Shown here piece after piece: positions 1 through 13,807 of a DNA stretch of 64,000 bases. The stretch lies in assembly GCF_036898095.1 (NCBI RefSeq), contig NC_090768.1:46423951-46487950 (forward strand). The letters are read 5' to 3'. This DNA comes from Palaemon carinicauda (Eukaryota > Arthropoda > Malacostraca > Decapoda > Palaemonidae). Each line of letters opens with the position of its first letter. Positions within the stretch are counted from its first letter, which is position 1. The position numbers were made by a program, and so were the translations under genes. Below the pieces are notes generated by a model that worked only from the letters and a program-made list of their open reading frames with translations, ran no database searches and had not been told where the DNA came from.

Positions 1-1003
1 TTTTGGGAGAGGGAAATCCAAAAAGCCAAGCGTATTATATCATCCACTAATGGCTGATATGGATAAATCACACGAAGCTGTTGGAAAAAAAAATACAGAA
101 CTTGTGTATGCCATAGAGACTATGGTTGTTAGGAGGGGGGAAACATACGAAGGAAAAAAAGGGACATGTAACTTACCCACTCACACCCAACGAATATACT
201 GTACTTCAAAAGCTGCTTTTCTGGTCCTACACCTCATGAGAACACTACTCTCACTCTCAACAGGATCTTCGCGGTCATTTTATTGTAGTCATTTAAATGC
301 ATTCAGCATTTCATACTGCATATGGATCGTTTATTGACAAATCCACATTATCGAAGCACTAGTTCTTTCTTGGGGATGGGAGGGCTGCAACCAACACGGC
401 GTACTAAACTTATCATTTCATAAAATTTTAAATAAACTATTGAATGTAACTCCCACTTAGCTTAAATGCCTTAAGGATGTATTGTATTCCGTTAAAAAAC
501 TTAACACATGCCAGATAATATGTATAGAATGTTTTAACTATGGCATTACAGGGTATTGGCGGATTACTTTATATCGAAGTCCCAGCAGATGTTTGCAATT
601 ACTACCTACACATACTAGGTGGCCATTGGGTAATTGAAGATGATGTCTTAAAAAATGGTTGAGATATGACAGTATTCGGGAACTTTAGCCGATAAGTTTC
701 TTATAAGTTAAAATATTAGGAAAGCGATGATTACGAAAGAAAAACTGAAAGGTTCCACAAGCTATCGTTAATTGCAGATGCGTAACAAAACTTTTTGTTC
801 ACAATTAGGCCTACCCTCCCAAACATCATCAATGAATTTGGATAACCGCAGGGCTGTTCTCAATTTTGTTGTCGCGAACTAAGTGAGTGACCTTATATGG
901 AATGCCAAAATTTTCGCGAACGAATCTCACCCAACCCATAGCACAGTCAACACATAGCCTATAGACCTTGGCCTAGTCATTCCCTTTTATTATTATCGCC
1001 GGG
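1..1003. other. AT-rich sequence, no gene recognised
   Basis: Only short open frames without a recognisable domain, splice pattern or codon bias are present. I see no repeat or RNA gene here. Confidence 0.5.
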
Positions 1004-1004
1004 T

Positions 1005-1018
1005 GGGGGGGGGGGGGG
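1005..1018. repeat. poly-G tract
   Basis: A run of 14 G at the left edge of the degenerate repeat block that follows. Confidence 0.9.
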
Positions 1019-1740
1019 AGCAGCTGATATTTCCGGCGGCGGTGTCAATAATTCCTATACCAATAAACATATTCAAATTAAATCTAATGGGATCATTTAG
1101 ATATATATAAGCTTTGATTCTGTCAGTTTTCATGTTCATGCCTGCTATATGCATGGTCTGGCTGTCACTTTTATTCGTAAGCAACGATATTTTTATTAAA
1201 AAATCAGTGAGGAGCAGCTGCGGGGTGAGGGTGTGGGAGACCAGCTGATATTTTCGGCAGCGGGGTTAATAACTCATATACCAATAAATATATTCCAATT
1301 AAATTTTAAGGGATTATTAAGATATAATTTTTGTCTGCAAATTTCCATGTTCATAAGCGTAAAGGCATGCCCTGACTGTCACTTTAGTTCGTAAGTGACG
1401 ACTTATAGCTAAAAAAATCAGTGAAGAGTTGCAAACTACTCCAAGAGTTTTACAGATATCCAAAAGATTTTCACATGGTTTGATGGATGTTATGCGAACT
1501 ACATTCATACCCATTTTCGTAGAAGACATCACATATCTAAATGAAATTTTCAGGGATTTATGGGATGGATATTTACTTTGTCCATACAAATTTTCATGTT
1601 GATATATGCCATTGAAAAGCCTCAGAAAACGTTTATTTCGGTTTGGGTTGAATGGTTATTTTTAGAGGTGGAGTAAATTGTTCCCAGAATAATTCACATA
1701 TCCAAATGGAAATTTCATGGATTGATGTGAAACAGTTTCT
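1019..1740. repeat. degenerate tandem repeat, about 190-210 bp unit
   Basis: Two well-matched units (about 1019-1205 and 1206-1425) share the ordered words AGCAGCTG, GATATTT.CGGC, TATACCAATAAA, GTCACTTT and AAAAATCAGTGA. Weaker third and fourth pieces follow: phrases like AAATTTTCATGTT and TCCAAATGGAAATTTCATGG recur to about 1740. The units are strongly diverged, so this is an old tandem duplication. No coding capacity is seen. Confidence 0.6.
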
Positions 1741-1747
1741 CTGTTCC

Positions 1748-2770
<1,023 letters not shown>

Positions 2771-2776
2771 ATTTAT

Positions 2777-3345
<569 letters not shown>

Positions 3346-3496
3346 CTAACCAACACCACCGTCCATCATATTCATAATAAGCTCCAGAGTGACCGCGTCA
3401 AAAGGAAGAAATCGCTGCTCAACGGGCCAGACACGAAAACTGCCTTGTTAAGTTGTTGATAACGGTGGTCAACGACTGGTCTTTCATTAAATTCCC

Positions 3497-3497
<1 letters not shown>

Positions 3498-3570
<73 letters not shown>
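3498..3570. repeat. (TTA)n microsatellite
   Basis: About 24 TTA units, followed by AACTAAGCTACAACCCTAGT. That phrase matches the complement of the LINE tail end found five more times in the window, so the tract is probably the poly-TAA tail of a minus-strand, severely 5'-truncated LINE copy. Confidence 0.9.
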
Positions 3571-3571
<1 letters not shown>

Positions 3572-5116
3572 ACTAAGCTACAACCCTAGTAGCTACAAGT
3601 CCTATTTATTTACAGAAAGTTGTATAAACTTACTGTACAGTAACAGTTTATCAGTATTTTGTTACTTATAGAATTATTAGAGTAGTTTTTGTAAGCCTTG
3701 TGTACCTTACAATATGCAAATCATCATATATCACCATCCGAGAATGTATGTACTGTACAAATGAAAAATGAAATCATTCAGGAGGTTAAACGTCATGAAA
3801 AGAATTTTGATAACGAGTTATCAGTGGCAATACATTATACTGTTAATGCCAATTAAGAAATGACTGAAAATGAGGAATGGAGCGTGGGAGTGAATCTCTT
3901 TAATATTTACCTTCACAGAGAATTTTAGTGTTCATTAAACGTTACCTCGGGAATATCCAGGAAGCTGTCCCACCCCACCCCACTTCACCCCTCGCCGCTG
4001 ATAAACGATACGAAAATATGTTCTGGATGTAGTTATGAAAGGTAACCATATTAATCCTTGTAGACAAATACAATCATGTTCCAGAGAAAACGTTACAGAG
4101 TGTCATCAAAATATTCTTGAATATTTATATCGAACGCTCAAGAGGACTTACAAAAGGCATACACCTCTTTTAAAGGTGTAACATGTGAGTTGGTAGCAAG
4201 ATTTCATTACTCGACCATTATTGATTTCATTTGAAACACCTGCTCTCCTATTCTTCGTCAGATTGAAAGTCTTTGTTTATCCAAAAGTATTGTTTGGTCT
4301 TCCGTGTCTATTGATTTTGTTCTCCATTTTATGAATTGTCGTATCCGCATTCCGTCCGTGTAAAGATGGATTCCCAATTTTAATGATTACTGTCATCGTA
4401 GTGTATTGGTTTCAATTCCAGATACCGACCAACTTTCCTCCCTAAACGTTGAACGAAAAAAAACAACAACTTTGAAATATGCATGAAATGTAACTATTGA
4501 TGACTGCACTAATTCAGAAAATGAGACCAGTGTAACATTATCTGAATTTAATTTTTTTCATAAGACCTCGAGGCTCGAACAACTCTTCATATAAGCTGTT
4601 ATAATTGTATATTTTATAGCTAAGTTACTATACAGATTGTGTTTTGAACCATTGAAAATGTGTTGAAAGAGACCCAATCTAGTTAATCATATAAGTAGAC
4701 TAGTTCTCGAACTGATCGCAGTAGAAACAAATGGCAAAAACTTACTTCACTTTAAGGGTAGTTTTTTTTTTTTTTTTTAACTGACTTTACTCTTAGGAGT
4801 GTTTTTTTTTCTGGTCTTCTTACACACTGTAAAAAAAACCATGTGCTATGCAGACCTACAAGATTTGTTAATCGTATACCTCCTAAGTATTTAGAGCATC
4901 ATATAGCATAATCTGCGTAATTGGTCAAATCCACGTTATCATAACTTTTCACGAATAAGAAAGTCTTCAACGTCTTGAAAGCCTTGGTATCATCAGTCCT
5001 ACAGATGTCTAGTGGGAGCTTGTTTTATAATCTTGTAGCCATATATTCGAAAGCTCTGGAATCACAGCTGTGGTGCAACTATTCTACATGATTTGTTAGC
5101 TGCACAATGGGGAAAC
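3571..5116. other. intergenic sequence, no gene recognised
   Basis: About 1.5 kb of AT-rich sequence with only short frames. It includes a poly-T run near 4760-4779. The first ~25 bp continue the LINE-tail phrase noted for the preceding TTA tract; nothing else was recognised. Confidence 0.45.
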
Positions 5117-5124
5117 CTATAGCT

Positions 5125-5445
5125 CAGTGGTTCCCAACCTTTTTTCTATCATTTCCCCCCTGCACCCAGTTCAACCATCCAGATTTCCCCCTTCATGCCC
5201 CGCCCAGCCCTTATGTCCACTCGCCTGCCTCAGAAATGGGCATGATATTCCAATTCTCCCCTTGAATATCATGTCAGTGAGAAATGATATGATCATATCA
5301 CAATTGAATGGCTAACAACAAATTGCCGCACATACTATGTGGACATTTTCCGCTTGTTTTAGTTAGTAGGTAGTGTAATTATTTCCCCCCTGGAAGCTTC
5401 AAATTTCCCCCCAGGGGGAAATTTCCCCCAGGTTGGGAACCACTG
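5125..5445. mobile_element. hAT-like MITE with TGGTTCCCAACC-type terminal inverted repeats
   Basis: The element begins CAGTGGTTCCCAACCT and ends AGGTTGGGAACCACTG, a perfect inverted pair. Flanks are CTATAGCT (5117-5124) and GTATAGCT (5447-5454), an 8-bp direct repeat with one mismatch and one extra base at the right junction. An 8-bp target duplication plus this terminus is typical of hAT elements (family knowledge). The 321-bp body has no transposase, so it is non-autonomous. C-rich and G-rich arms (runs of CCCCC and GGGGG) just inside the ends could pair. Confidence 0.8.
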
Positions 5446-5454
5446 CGTATAGCT

Positions 5455-6257
5455 CTACCTGCTGAGCCATCAGCTGCCATTACCTGGCCCTCCTTGATCC
5501 TAGCTTGATGGCAAGGAGACTCCAGGACTGACCGAGTATAGGGCACTATCCTGTTTGGGCAGTGTCAGCGTTCCTTGCCTCAGCCATTCCTGAACGACCT
5601 TTTTACCTTTAATTCTCCGAGATATTTAGGACGTCCTCTTCTGATAACTTGATGAGTCATTGCACATATCTCAAACTCTCTGGCTTTAATATCCGAGTAA
5701 GCCTTTCTCGGGGTGGAACACCTTTTATCAACCTTTCTCCTCTGTTTATTATGTTTTTATTGTTTTATATCTTAAGTTGCACTTTGAGTATATTGTAATG
5801 AGTAGTCAATCCTGGAAGTAGCACAGGAAATCACAAGTTTATTTACAGAATATTTATCCAGATACTTTTATATAAAGTAATTTCGAAGGTGATATCCTGC
5901 GATTTTTACTACATTTGTATCTTAGCACTGCAGAGACAAACTACAGTCAGGTGATACAGGTACCTATGTCACTAATTCTACAAGATATCTGGACCAGGTT
6001 GTTATTGATATTTATTTGGATGTCACCAATGTTTCCTAAATTGTTTTTCTTTTCTACCACCATAAACTAAGTTTTATTTTAATAAATAATCCTAATAAGA
6101 ATGTAGTTTAAATTCTCAGCTGTATCACCAATGTCATTTAAGGAGAAGTAAAACTTTGTATCACCTTCTAATAGCTTGAACTTCACTCTATGTCTCTGCA
6201 ATAATTTCGATAGACCAATAGTCTGGATACAAAATAAGATTGGCCCTAGTACACTTT
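5455..6257. other. no gene; possible decayed repeat at about 5455-5600
   Basis: The complement just after the hAT MITE reads GATGGCTCAGCAGGTAGAGC, similar to a tRNA A-box, so the MITE may sit in an old tRNA-derived SINE. No clear B-box was found, so this is only a suggestion. The remainder shows no feature. Confidence 0.25.
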
Positions 6258-6400
6258 TATTATTATCATTATTATTAAATGCTAAGCTAAAAATCTAGTC
6301 GGAAAAGCAGGATGCTATAAGCCTAGGGGCCCCAACAGAGAAAATAGCCCAGTGAGGAAAGGAAACAAGGAAAACAAGGATACTCTGGGATATTCCTCTG
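6258..6400 (-). mobile_element. truncated LINE 3' tail, copy 1
   Basis: Starts with an imperfect TTATTATTATC tract, then a diverged AAGCTAAAAATCTAGTCGG and GGAAAAGCAGGATGCTATAA, then AATAGCCCAGTGAGGAAAGG. These are the complements of the LINE 3' end also seen at 44.2, 45.5 and 50.4 kb. Only the 3' untranslated end is left, so it is a dead 5'-truncated insertion. Confidence 0.75.
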
Positions 6401-6463
6401 CTTAGTGCTTCATGACGAGAATTTTCAATTCTTACGCAGAGGCTCCAAGTTCTGAACTTAGAT

Positions 6464-7000
6464 TATTATTGTTATTGCTGTCGTTGTTGTTGTTGTTACT
6501 TGCTTAGCTACAACCCTAGTTGGAAAAGCAGGATGTTATAAGCCCGGGGCCATCAACAGGGAAAAATAGCCCAGTGAGGTAAGGAAACAAGGAAAAATAA
6601 AATAATTTAAGAACAGTAACAACATGGAAATAAATATTTCTTATATAAACTATAACAACTCTAACAAAACAAGAGGAAGAGAAATAAGATAGAATAGTGT
6701 GCCCATGTGTACCCTCCCTCAAGCAAGAGAACTCTAACCCAAGACAGTGGATGACCATGGTACATAGACAATATATGTCACTACCCAAGACTAGAGAACA
6801 ACGGTTTGATTTTCTAAAAGAGTGGCTTACCATAGCTAAAGCGCCTCTTCTACCCTTACCAAGAGGAAAGTAACCACTGAACAATTACAATCCAGTTACA
6901 GCTAACCCCTTGGGAGAAGAAGAATTGTTTGGTAATCTCATTGTTTCCAGGTGTATGAGGACAGAGGAGAACATGTAAAGAATAAGCCAGACTATTCAGT
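6464..7000 (-). mobile_element. truncated LINE 3' tail, copy 2
   Basis: Begins with a TTATTATTG/TTGTTG tract, then TTAGCTACAACCCTAGTTGG, the tail signature of the family. It extends about 530 bp and matches the complement of 43820-44225 over many phrases, for example the TTACCAAGAGGAAAGTA and AATTGTTTGGTAATCTCA segments. It ends where the next element (7004) starts. No protein-coding part is left. Confidence 0.8.
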
Positions 7001-7646
7001 GTACACTGTAAAAAGTTCAAGGTACAGAAAGGGTATAACGAGTGAGCTGGGGTTTATATACATGTAAAACACCCTAAGGCTCAAAAATACCCTTCCACAC
7101 CAGGAGACAGGGTATTTTTTGTGAATAATATACCCTCTATTGTACTTTGCCTTAAAATGGGCTTGGTAAGTTTGTGTGATCATGTCATGAAATGAACTTT
7201 TACTCTGTATTAAATCACCATATTGTTACACTGATAGTGTAATGCACCAAAAAAGTTACTAACAACATATTGGTTTTGAGTTATGGATAGTTTTGAAGCA
7301 AGTTCCTACAAAATGCGGGACTTGGCAATTTGTATTGTTGCCGTCTCGAGATTCTTCAAGAGCCAGGGAATTTGGCGGGAAATTTCAGTGGCGTCTGGAC
7401 TCTGCGTCTGCTCAGCAGTGAAGATAAATTGCTCCAATTACCGTCATCGGGATTATAATATCTACACTACATTTCATCTGTTAACCAAGGTAAGAACACT
7501 AACTGTCCATCTATGCAAGCATAAACAGTGGTTACGAATAAAAATTGTCAGACATCATCATTAGTTTTGCATTCAGGCTGTGAGTCTGAAAAATCATTAT
7601 TACTAACACCGGGGAAAATAAGTAAGATATTATCATTAGTACTTAA

Positions 7647-7649
<3 letters not shown>

Positions 7650-7713
<64 letters not shown>
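7650..7713. repeat. (GA)n microsatellite
   Basis: About 32 GA units inside the TIR element. Confidence 0.97.
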
Positions 7714-7715
<2 letters not shown>

Positions 7716-7883
7716 TCAAGCTGTCTGGGAGGAAAAAAAACCATAAACAACGTATTCAGCTAAACGTTAATAACATTACGATTACGCGTAGTCTGTAAGC
7801 AAACACTGACGCCAATGATTTCTTAATCAGTTTGAGTTGAGGTAGTTAGGTATTTATGCATGATATTTTTTTTTTCCTTTCTT

Positions 7884-7887
<4 letters not shown>

Positions 7888-7982
<95 letters not shown>

Positions 7983-7990
7983 TATGTGTG

Positions 7991-8045
<55 letters not shown>

Positions 8046-8048
8046 AAT

Positions 8049-8122
<74 letters not shown>
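7888..8122. repeat. compound (TA)n microsatellite
   Basis: About 235 bp of TA repeats broken by short GTATATA, TGTGTG and CATACA interruptions. All frames through it are artefacts. Confidence 0.97.
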
Positions 8123-8125
<3 letters not shown>

Positions 8126-8615
8126 GGCACACACACACTAACAAATATTTTCTTTTCACAGATTTCTGCGTACGGTTTGCTTTGCAGCTTCTGCCATCAC
8201 TCTTTATATTATATATATACTTTTGATTTTCAAGTGTAATGGAAATAATAAATTGATAAACCAAACTTTTAAAATCATTGACCTTATTACTTTATTTACT
8301 TATAAGCTATTACTACACCTATATAATGGTGGAATAGATATTAATTATAAAATCTTAATTAATATACACGGGTATTTATGTCGTATAGAATACCCTGTAA
8401 AAGGGTATTCTTTACCTACGATACACCCCTAAGTAAGGGTATCTCAAGTATATGTTATACCCTTGTTATGGGTATATTGTAAAGGGTATATTATAGTTCT
8501 TATATACCCCGATAGGGTATGCTATTTTAACCACTAGAAATACCCTTTTTCTACCCCTTTTATACCCTTAATTTTTTAGAGTGTATGTGTAGGCAAAAGG
8601 GTACCTGACACTTGC

Positions 8616-8882
8616 ACGCATTCGTGGCACGCACCGGCACGCATTGATGCGCGAACTCGTGTGAACCAGTCGTGAAAATGTCGTGAACAGTGCTGGAACT
8701 CGCGTGCCAGTGCGTGCCATGCGTGCACAGAACTTTGAAATGTTTAAAGTTTGTGGCACGCATTGGCATGCACAAAATAGTCGTGAAATAGTCGTGAACG
8801 ATGCGCGAACTGGAGTGAACTGGAGTGAACAGTGCGGGAACTGGCGTGAACTGGAGTGAACGATGCGGGAAGTGGCGTGAAC
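8616..8882. repeat. left subterminal GTGAAC/GGCACGCA minisatellite
   Basis: Short degenerate units of about 10-12 bp such as CGTGAACTGG, AGTGAACTGG and GCGGGAACTGG recur many times. Closer to the end are GTGGCACGCA and GGCACGCATT. The GC content contrasts sharply with the AT-rich neighbourhood. Such subterminal repeats could be transposase-binding sites (inference). Confidence 0.75.
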
Positions 8883-9660
8883 TTTATAATGAAGAGAAAC
8901 ACAAAGGAAACGAAAAAATTAATGAAAAGGAAAGAAAAATAAACCTAATAAATTTTTATATTTGCTGTTTTAACGTGAAAAAAAAAGGATATCTTATTTC
9001 AAACTATTTCTATAACTTTATAATGAAGAGAAACAAAAAGGAAACGAAAAAATTAATGAAAAGGAAAGAAAAATAAACCTAATGAATTCTTATATTTGCT
9101 GTTTTAATGTGAAAAAAAATGATATCTTATTTCAAACTATTTCTATAACTTTATAATGAAGCGACAAAAAGGAAACGAAAAAATTAATGAAAAGGAAAGA
9201 AAAATATAAACCTAATAATTGTTTATATTTGCTGTTTGAATGTAAAAATAAAATGATGTCTTGTTTCATGCACACACTTATTTTCCTCTATTACCAATCA
9301 AGAGCCAAAACTTTTGTTTTAAGTAAAAATGAACTGAAAAATAAACCCAAGAAATTTTTAAGTTTGCTGTTTGAATGTAAAAATAAAATTATGTTTTATT
9401 TCATCAACATACTTATTCTTCTTTATTACCTTAAAATGAAGAGCAAAACAAATTTTTTTCTGTTTGCTGTTTTAATGTAAAAATAAAATGATTTCTTATT
9501 TCAACACACTTTTTTCTCTATTACCTTAAAATCAACAGACTAAAAACTTTTCATGTTTGCTGCTTTTAATGTTAAAATAAAATGCTTTCTTAATACCTGT
9601 ACATATTTTATGTTTGCTATTTATATGTAAATCAAATGCTTTCTTATTGAAACAAAAATA
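8880..9660. repeat. tandem array in the core of the MULE-like element, about 105-135 bp units
   Basis: At least three close units start with CTTTATAATGAAG near 8882, 9015 and 9146. Three or four more diverged units run to about 9660. Shared core words are TTTGCTGTTT, AATGTAAAAATAAAATGA and TCTTATTTCA. The short Lys-rich frames through it are not supported as genes. Confidence 0.75.
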
Positions 9661-9787
9661 AAGGGCAACAAAAAATACAAACGAAAAAGATACGTTTCTT
9701 CTTTTCAATGCAATGGTGTCTCTGACAGAAAGCATTGTTGTCTCTTCCGAAGCCAATCCAAGAATGTCCTCGGGTTGGAGAAGCCCG

Positions 9788-9990
9788 TTTTTAAATGGAG
9801 TGGCCAATTCGTGAACTGGCGTGAACGATGCGTGAACAATGCGGAATGATGCGCGAACTCGCGTGAACGTGTCGTGAACTTCTCGTGAACTAGGCGTGCC
9901 AATTCGTGCCATGGCTTGAACGTCGCGTGAACTTGTCGTGAACGATGCGCGAACTGGAGTGAACTGGTCGTGAACAGTGCGGGAAAAACC
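9788..9990. repeat. right subterminal GTGAAC minisatellite
   Basis: Repeats of CGTGAAC, GATGCGCGAACT and GGAGTGAACTGG mirror the left array and lie just inside the right terminal repeat. The orientation is the same as on the left (direct, not inverted). Confidence 0.75.
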
Positions 9991-10334
9991 CCAGTGTGTG
10001 GCAAAAATGGCGCAAGTGTCAGGTAGGCTAAAGGGATAATTAACCGTATGGCTAGTCAACAGACCCAATAACTCTCTAGCAGTAGTATCTCAACGGGTGG
10101 CTGGTGCCCTGGCCAACATACTACCTAGGGTCTTCTAACGTAAAATATCTAAATTAAATAACCATAATCATGGCTATGGGAGGAATATTTAGAAGTTGAA
10201 AATACTTTACAGCTTTACTATAGATGGAAACCATAATATATAAAGAAAAGATGAAAAATTTATGGAAACGGACAGGATTCAACGCTACTTTTTAGAACAC
10301 GCACTAATGTTACTGTAAATCTGCAATGGAGGAA

Positions 10335-10445
10335 GAAATTTGAAAAAAGGTTGATATGGAAATATAACTTATGTGAAGAGGAAGAAGAAACTCTGATGCA
10401 CTTCTTATTACACGTCAAAAAAGCTAAATGCTTCAAGAAATGAGT
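10335..10445 (+). pseudogene. remnant of a non-LTR retrotransposon C-terminus
   Basis: One frame reads a short stretch with LCEEEEETLMHFLLH, resembling the Cys/His motif often found after the reverse transcriptase domain in non-LTR retrotransposons (C, acidic run, HFL, C). The final Cys position is Val and stops surround it, so it is a decayed fragment. The family is not assigned. Confidence 0.45.
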
Positions 10446-12095
10446 GTATTTTATTAATGAAAACACACATAGAAATGAAAGATATAATAAAAAGCCTACT
10501 ACTATTTGAAAAAGAAAATAATGAAAGCATATTTAAATATAGAAATATCATTTAAAAATTGTGAAAAGCTAGAAAAGAAATATCAAACGAACTCTAAAAC
10601 AACATTGGAAAAGTTAAACCTAAATAGGAAAAATGGAATAGGGTCGCCGTTACAAGGAATATAACCCAATACAATACTAACATGTGGCCGTGTGTGGTGT
10701 GGAATCAGTGTACAGTATCTGTGTACTAGCGAATTGTACAAGGTTTTGCTACAGAACCATCACCTCTGTAATTACTATAAAAATTATTTAAGAAACAAGT
10801 ACACTTCTACATATGTAAACCTCCCATTCGGATTGGTATTGAATAGAAGACCAGTCATATCCTTAAAACACCATGGACCAATTACTTATTGCAAAACTGA
10901 ATGAATATTGTGAGTATAAACCCTTGTTTACAGTGAGACGTGCCTATATTTTGGGAATAACGATAGGAAAATCGTTTTTATCATCATCTTCCTTAAACGA
11001 AAATTAACCTTCCAATTAGATTGATGTGTCCTTACCCTTTTGGCCGTAATCCTGTATCCAAACCCATACCCTGTAGACAGTACAATAATACCAAATAATG
11101 TACTGTTTTTAGGAAAACTCCTGTTTTCTTCGAAAATGACATTTTTTTCATCTTTTTATTAAAATGGCATATATTTCATATATTTTTTTGGTTAATAGTC
11201 AGTTAGTGAGGTATACCTTAATATAACTGCCAATAATAGGACTACCCAGTTGGGAACTGGGTAAAATTATGGCGTCCTTGTATGTCAGCGGCCAGTTCCT
11301 CCCTTTTGTTTAAAAGTGGACATCAACTTATAACCTAACCTACAAGCCATGTCCTTACCTACTTACCTACCAGGGCGGCTAACACCCCTGCGACCCTCCC
11401 TTACACTGCCATAATCATATATGCATTTGGCCGCCATCTTACATACACCTCAAAATTATATTTATGGACGGGGAAACATTTCGAACAGAAAATATTTGTT
11501 TTCCTGTAGTAAATAACATGATTTAACTGAATTTGACCTTCATTTCAATCGCAAACAAACAGAACAACTCGCTTCGCTCGGTGAAAAATAAAAACCAATC
11601 TTCTTATGTACTGGGAAGCGGTAATGTTGAGCTGCGCATGCTAACATCAACATAAATTTAATAATGAACTGCATTCAATAACCAGGTATTAAACTTAAAG
11701 TAATAATAATGACTTCCTTTACAATTGGGATGTCGAAGGAAGCTCCATAATAGCACATGAAAGGAGTAGAATACGAACAAAGGCTTTACAGGGGGAAAAA
11801 AAGGCTTGGGAAGGGACTGATACGAGCTCTTGAAGAGATAAGGAAAGTGGGAGGGGAAATATTAACCAACCCTGTGGAAACTTTCCAAACGTATGGGTCC
11901 GTTATTGGTTAACGGAAACAGGACGGAGTCGACAAAGTAAACATGAATGAACTTGCATGGGGAACTTGTTAGAGCAAGTATTTATGTGAAAACTGGGTGT
12001 GATAAGGTAATAACAACAGATATGAAGGATAAGTAGTAAGTTAAGATAAAGAGAATAATAAATATTTAATGATGATAAATTGAAATGCTGTAAAA
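10446..12095. other. no gene recognised
   Basis: About 1.65 kb without a supported gene. Short frames only, AT-rich, no internal repeat seen apart from poly-T runs near 11140-11190. Confidence 0.45.
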
Positions 12096-12560
12096 AGGGA
12101 GAAAATGGTTGAAAGGGGTATGGAAACAGAGAAATATACAAGTGGGTATTGCATCAATGAGTAAATAACTACGTTATCAGAGGGGTCAAGACTCGTAGTA
12201 TACTTGAACAACTAGAGTAAGAAATAATATGACCACGTGGGTAATGCATAAACATACGGTAGTAGAAGAATGGTTAGGATAAGTCGCAATGTGTCCATGA
12301 GGGTATTGCATAAAAGAATGGGTACATACAGTATTAGAAAGGTCAGATCAATCACTGTAGAATACTTGAATGACGTGGGTGAAAATAAGGAGGGTTATGA
12401 GAAAACTAGTGATCATTGTGTAGAACGTAATATGTACATGTGTGTATTACAAAAGAGGAAGGGTACATATGGTATAAGAAGGGTTAGGTCAAGTAGAATA
12501 CTTGAATGTCGCGGGTAAAAATACTTGAATGACATGGGGAAAAGTGGGAAAGGGTTATAA
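12096..12560. repeat. degenerate tandem repeat, roughly 120-180 bp units
   Basis: Recurring ordered phrases GGGTACATA, AGAAGGGTTAGG, GTAGAATACTTGAATG, ACGTGGGTGAAAA and GTATTGCATAAA define about three diverged units. No domain is found in the frame at 12270-12518. Confidence 0.5.
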
Positions 12561-12908
12561 GGAAACAAGTACCGATAATCCTATTGGTAAAAATAAAGGG
12601 GGTCGGGGTTTATGTGCATGAGGGGGAAGTTTGTGCGCAGAAGTTCTAAAACGGGTATGTTCATACGAATGAACAGGATTGAATACAACTAACCCGTAGA
12701 ATGTCAACAAATAAATAAAAAATATACGGTTAGTATAGTACAGTACAGTATATAGATAATTTTTGCAGTTTTTCATGGATTGATTATACATCCAAGAACA
12801 TAGTGTATAGAGAAGAAAAGGTTTGTTCTACCATTATATACCATTTTCCCAGTATGTTTTCCCCACCTAAAACCCCAGGTTCCCACTGTGGGTCCCCCAT
12901 TATATATA

Positions 12909-13042
<134 letters not shown>

Positions 13043-13807
13043 AGGAAACGGTCGTTTTTCTATAGGGAAGAGTTGGTTATTACTAGGAAAGTTTTCCCTG
13101 TCCGTAACTATAATAAGACATTATTATTTTCTTGGACGCATGATAAATCCAATAGGTGTCACCAAAATTATCTGCATTCTATAATACGGGGATATTTTTC
13201 ATTTGTTTGGTCATACAGTATTCTACAAAGCGGTCATATTCATTCCTGTTTGTTCGTGTGTACGTACCTTGGTGCGTACTAACCCTTTTAAGCTTTCTGC
13301 CTATTTAATCCGGTTCGTGCATGTGTACATAGCTTGGTTGCGTATTAATCTGTTTTACCTTTTGGCGCATTAGTCTCGCCCCCCTCTCTTTCATCCAATA
13401 CGATTACTTGTGTTCGGAACTATAATTTTACTAAGACTTTATTTACAAGAATGAATTTATATCATTATTCCATTAGCTTTCAACTGGAAGCTGCTTATAC
13501 AATCTTGGGGCAGTAAATTTGAAAGTTCTAGAACCTGCTGTTGAGTTGCATCTTATTGATGTGATAAAATGGGATGAAACTTTTGTTTTTCTATACTTAA
13601 GTCAATCTGTATCCGAAAATCTACATAAATTCCAGAAAGCTAGTGACACTTACTTTTATCAATGGGAAAACTAATGACAAAATCATTATAGAGGCATATA
13701 GGTCTAAGTGCATTGGTCAGCCAGATACCAATCCTTTTACCAATCTACAGGTTGATTAAATAAGAAAGTAAAGACGTACGCAATAGTCATAAAGCTAATA
13801 ATTATGA
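13043..13807. other. no gene recognised
   Basis: AT-rich sequence with two imperfect repeats of a GTGTACGTACCTTGGTGCGTA-like phrase near 13255 and 13322. Nothing else was identified. Confidence 0.4.

Larger units (their letters stand above)
7004..8583. mobile_element. TA-flanked DNA transposon, non-autonomous, with GGGTAT subterminal repeats
   Basis: The left end CACTGTAAAAAGTT and the complement of the right end CACTCTAAAAAATT form inverted termini, both flanked by TA (7002-7003, 8584-8585). Many copies of GGGTAT and ATACCC in both orientations cluster inside each end (about 7027-7140 and 8370-8575). A frame at 7283-7564 starts near the left end; a GTAAGAAC splice-donor-like site follows CCAAG at about 7490, and the frame matches no known family. 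The CACTG terminus would suit a CACTA-like element and the TA flank a Tc1/mariner-like one, so the superfamily is undecided. Two microsatellites lie inside. Confidence 0.5.
8602..10025. mobile_element. Mutator-like (MULE) non-autonomous element with subterminal TGAAC arrays
   Basis: The termini TACCTGACACTTGC (8602-8615) and GCAAGTGTCAGGTA (10012-10025) are perfect 14-bp inverted repeats. They are flanked by GGCAAAAGGG (8592-8601) and GGCTAAAGGG (10026-10035), a 10-bp direct repeat with one mismatch, read here as the target-site duplication. Duplications of 9-11 bp are characteristic of Mutator superfamily elements (family knowledge). GC-rich arrays of GTGAAC words sit inside both ends, around an AT-rich tandem-repeat core. 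No transposase is recognisable, so it is non-autonomous or novel. Confidence 0.65.

Noticed and set aside
50..337. 95-codon frame at the window start
   Set aside because: No domain, no splice context, no homology recognised; length is within chance.
5455..5480. tRNA gene suggested by a TGGCTCAGCAGGTAGAGC-like word on the minus strand
   Set aside because: No acceptor stem or B-box at tRNA distance; at most a SINE remnant.
7283..7564. 93-codon frame inside the TIR element as a host exon, possibly the missing FSAF1 first exon
   Set aside because: It lies inside a transposon, encodes nothing family-like, and its phase and position give no support.
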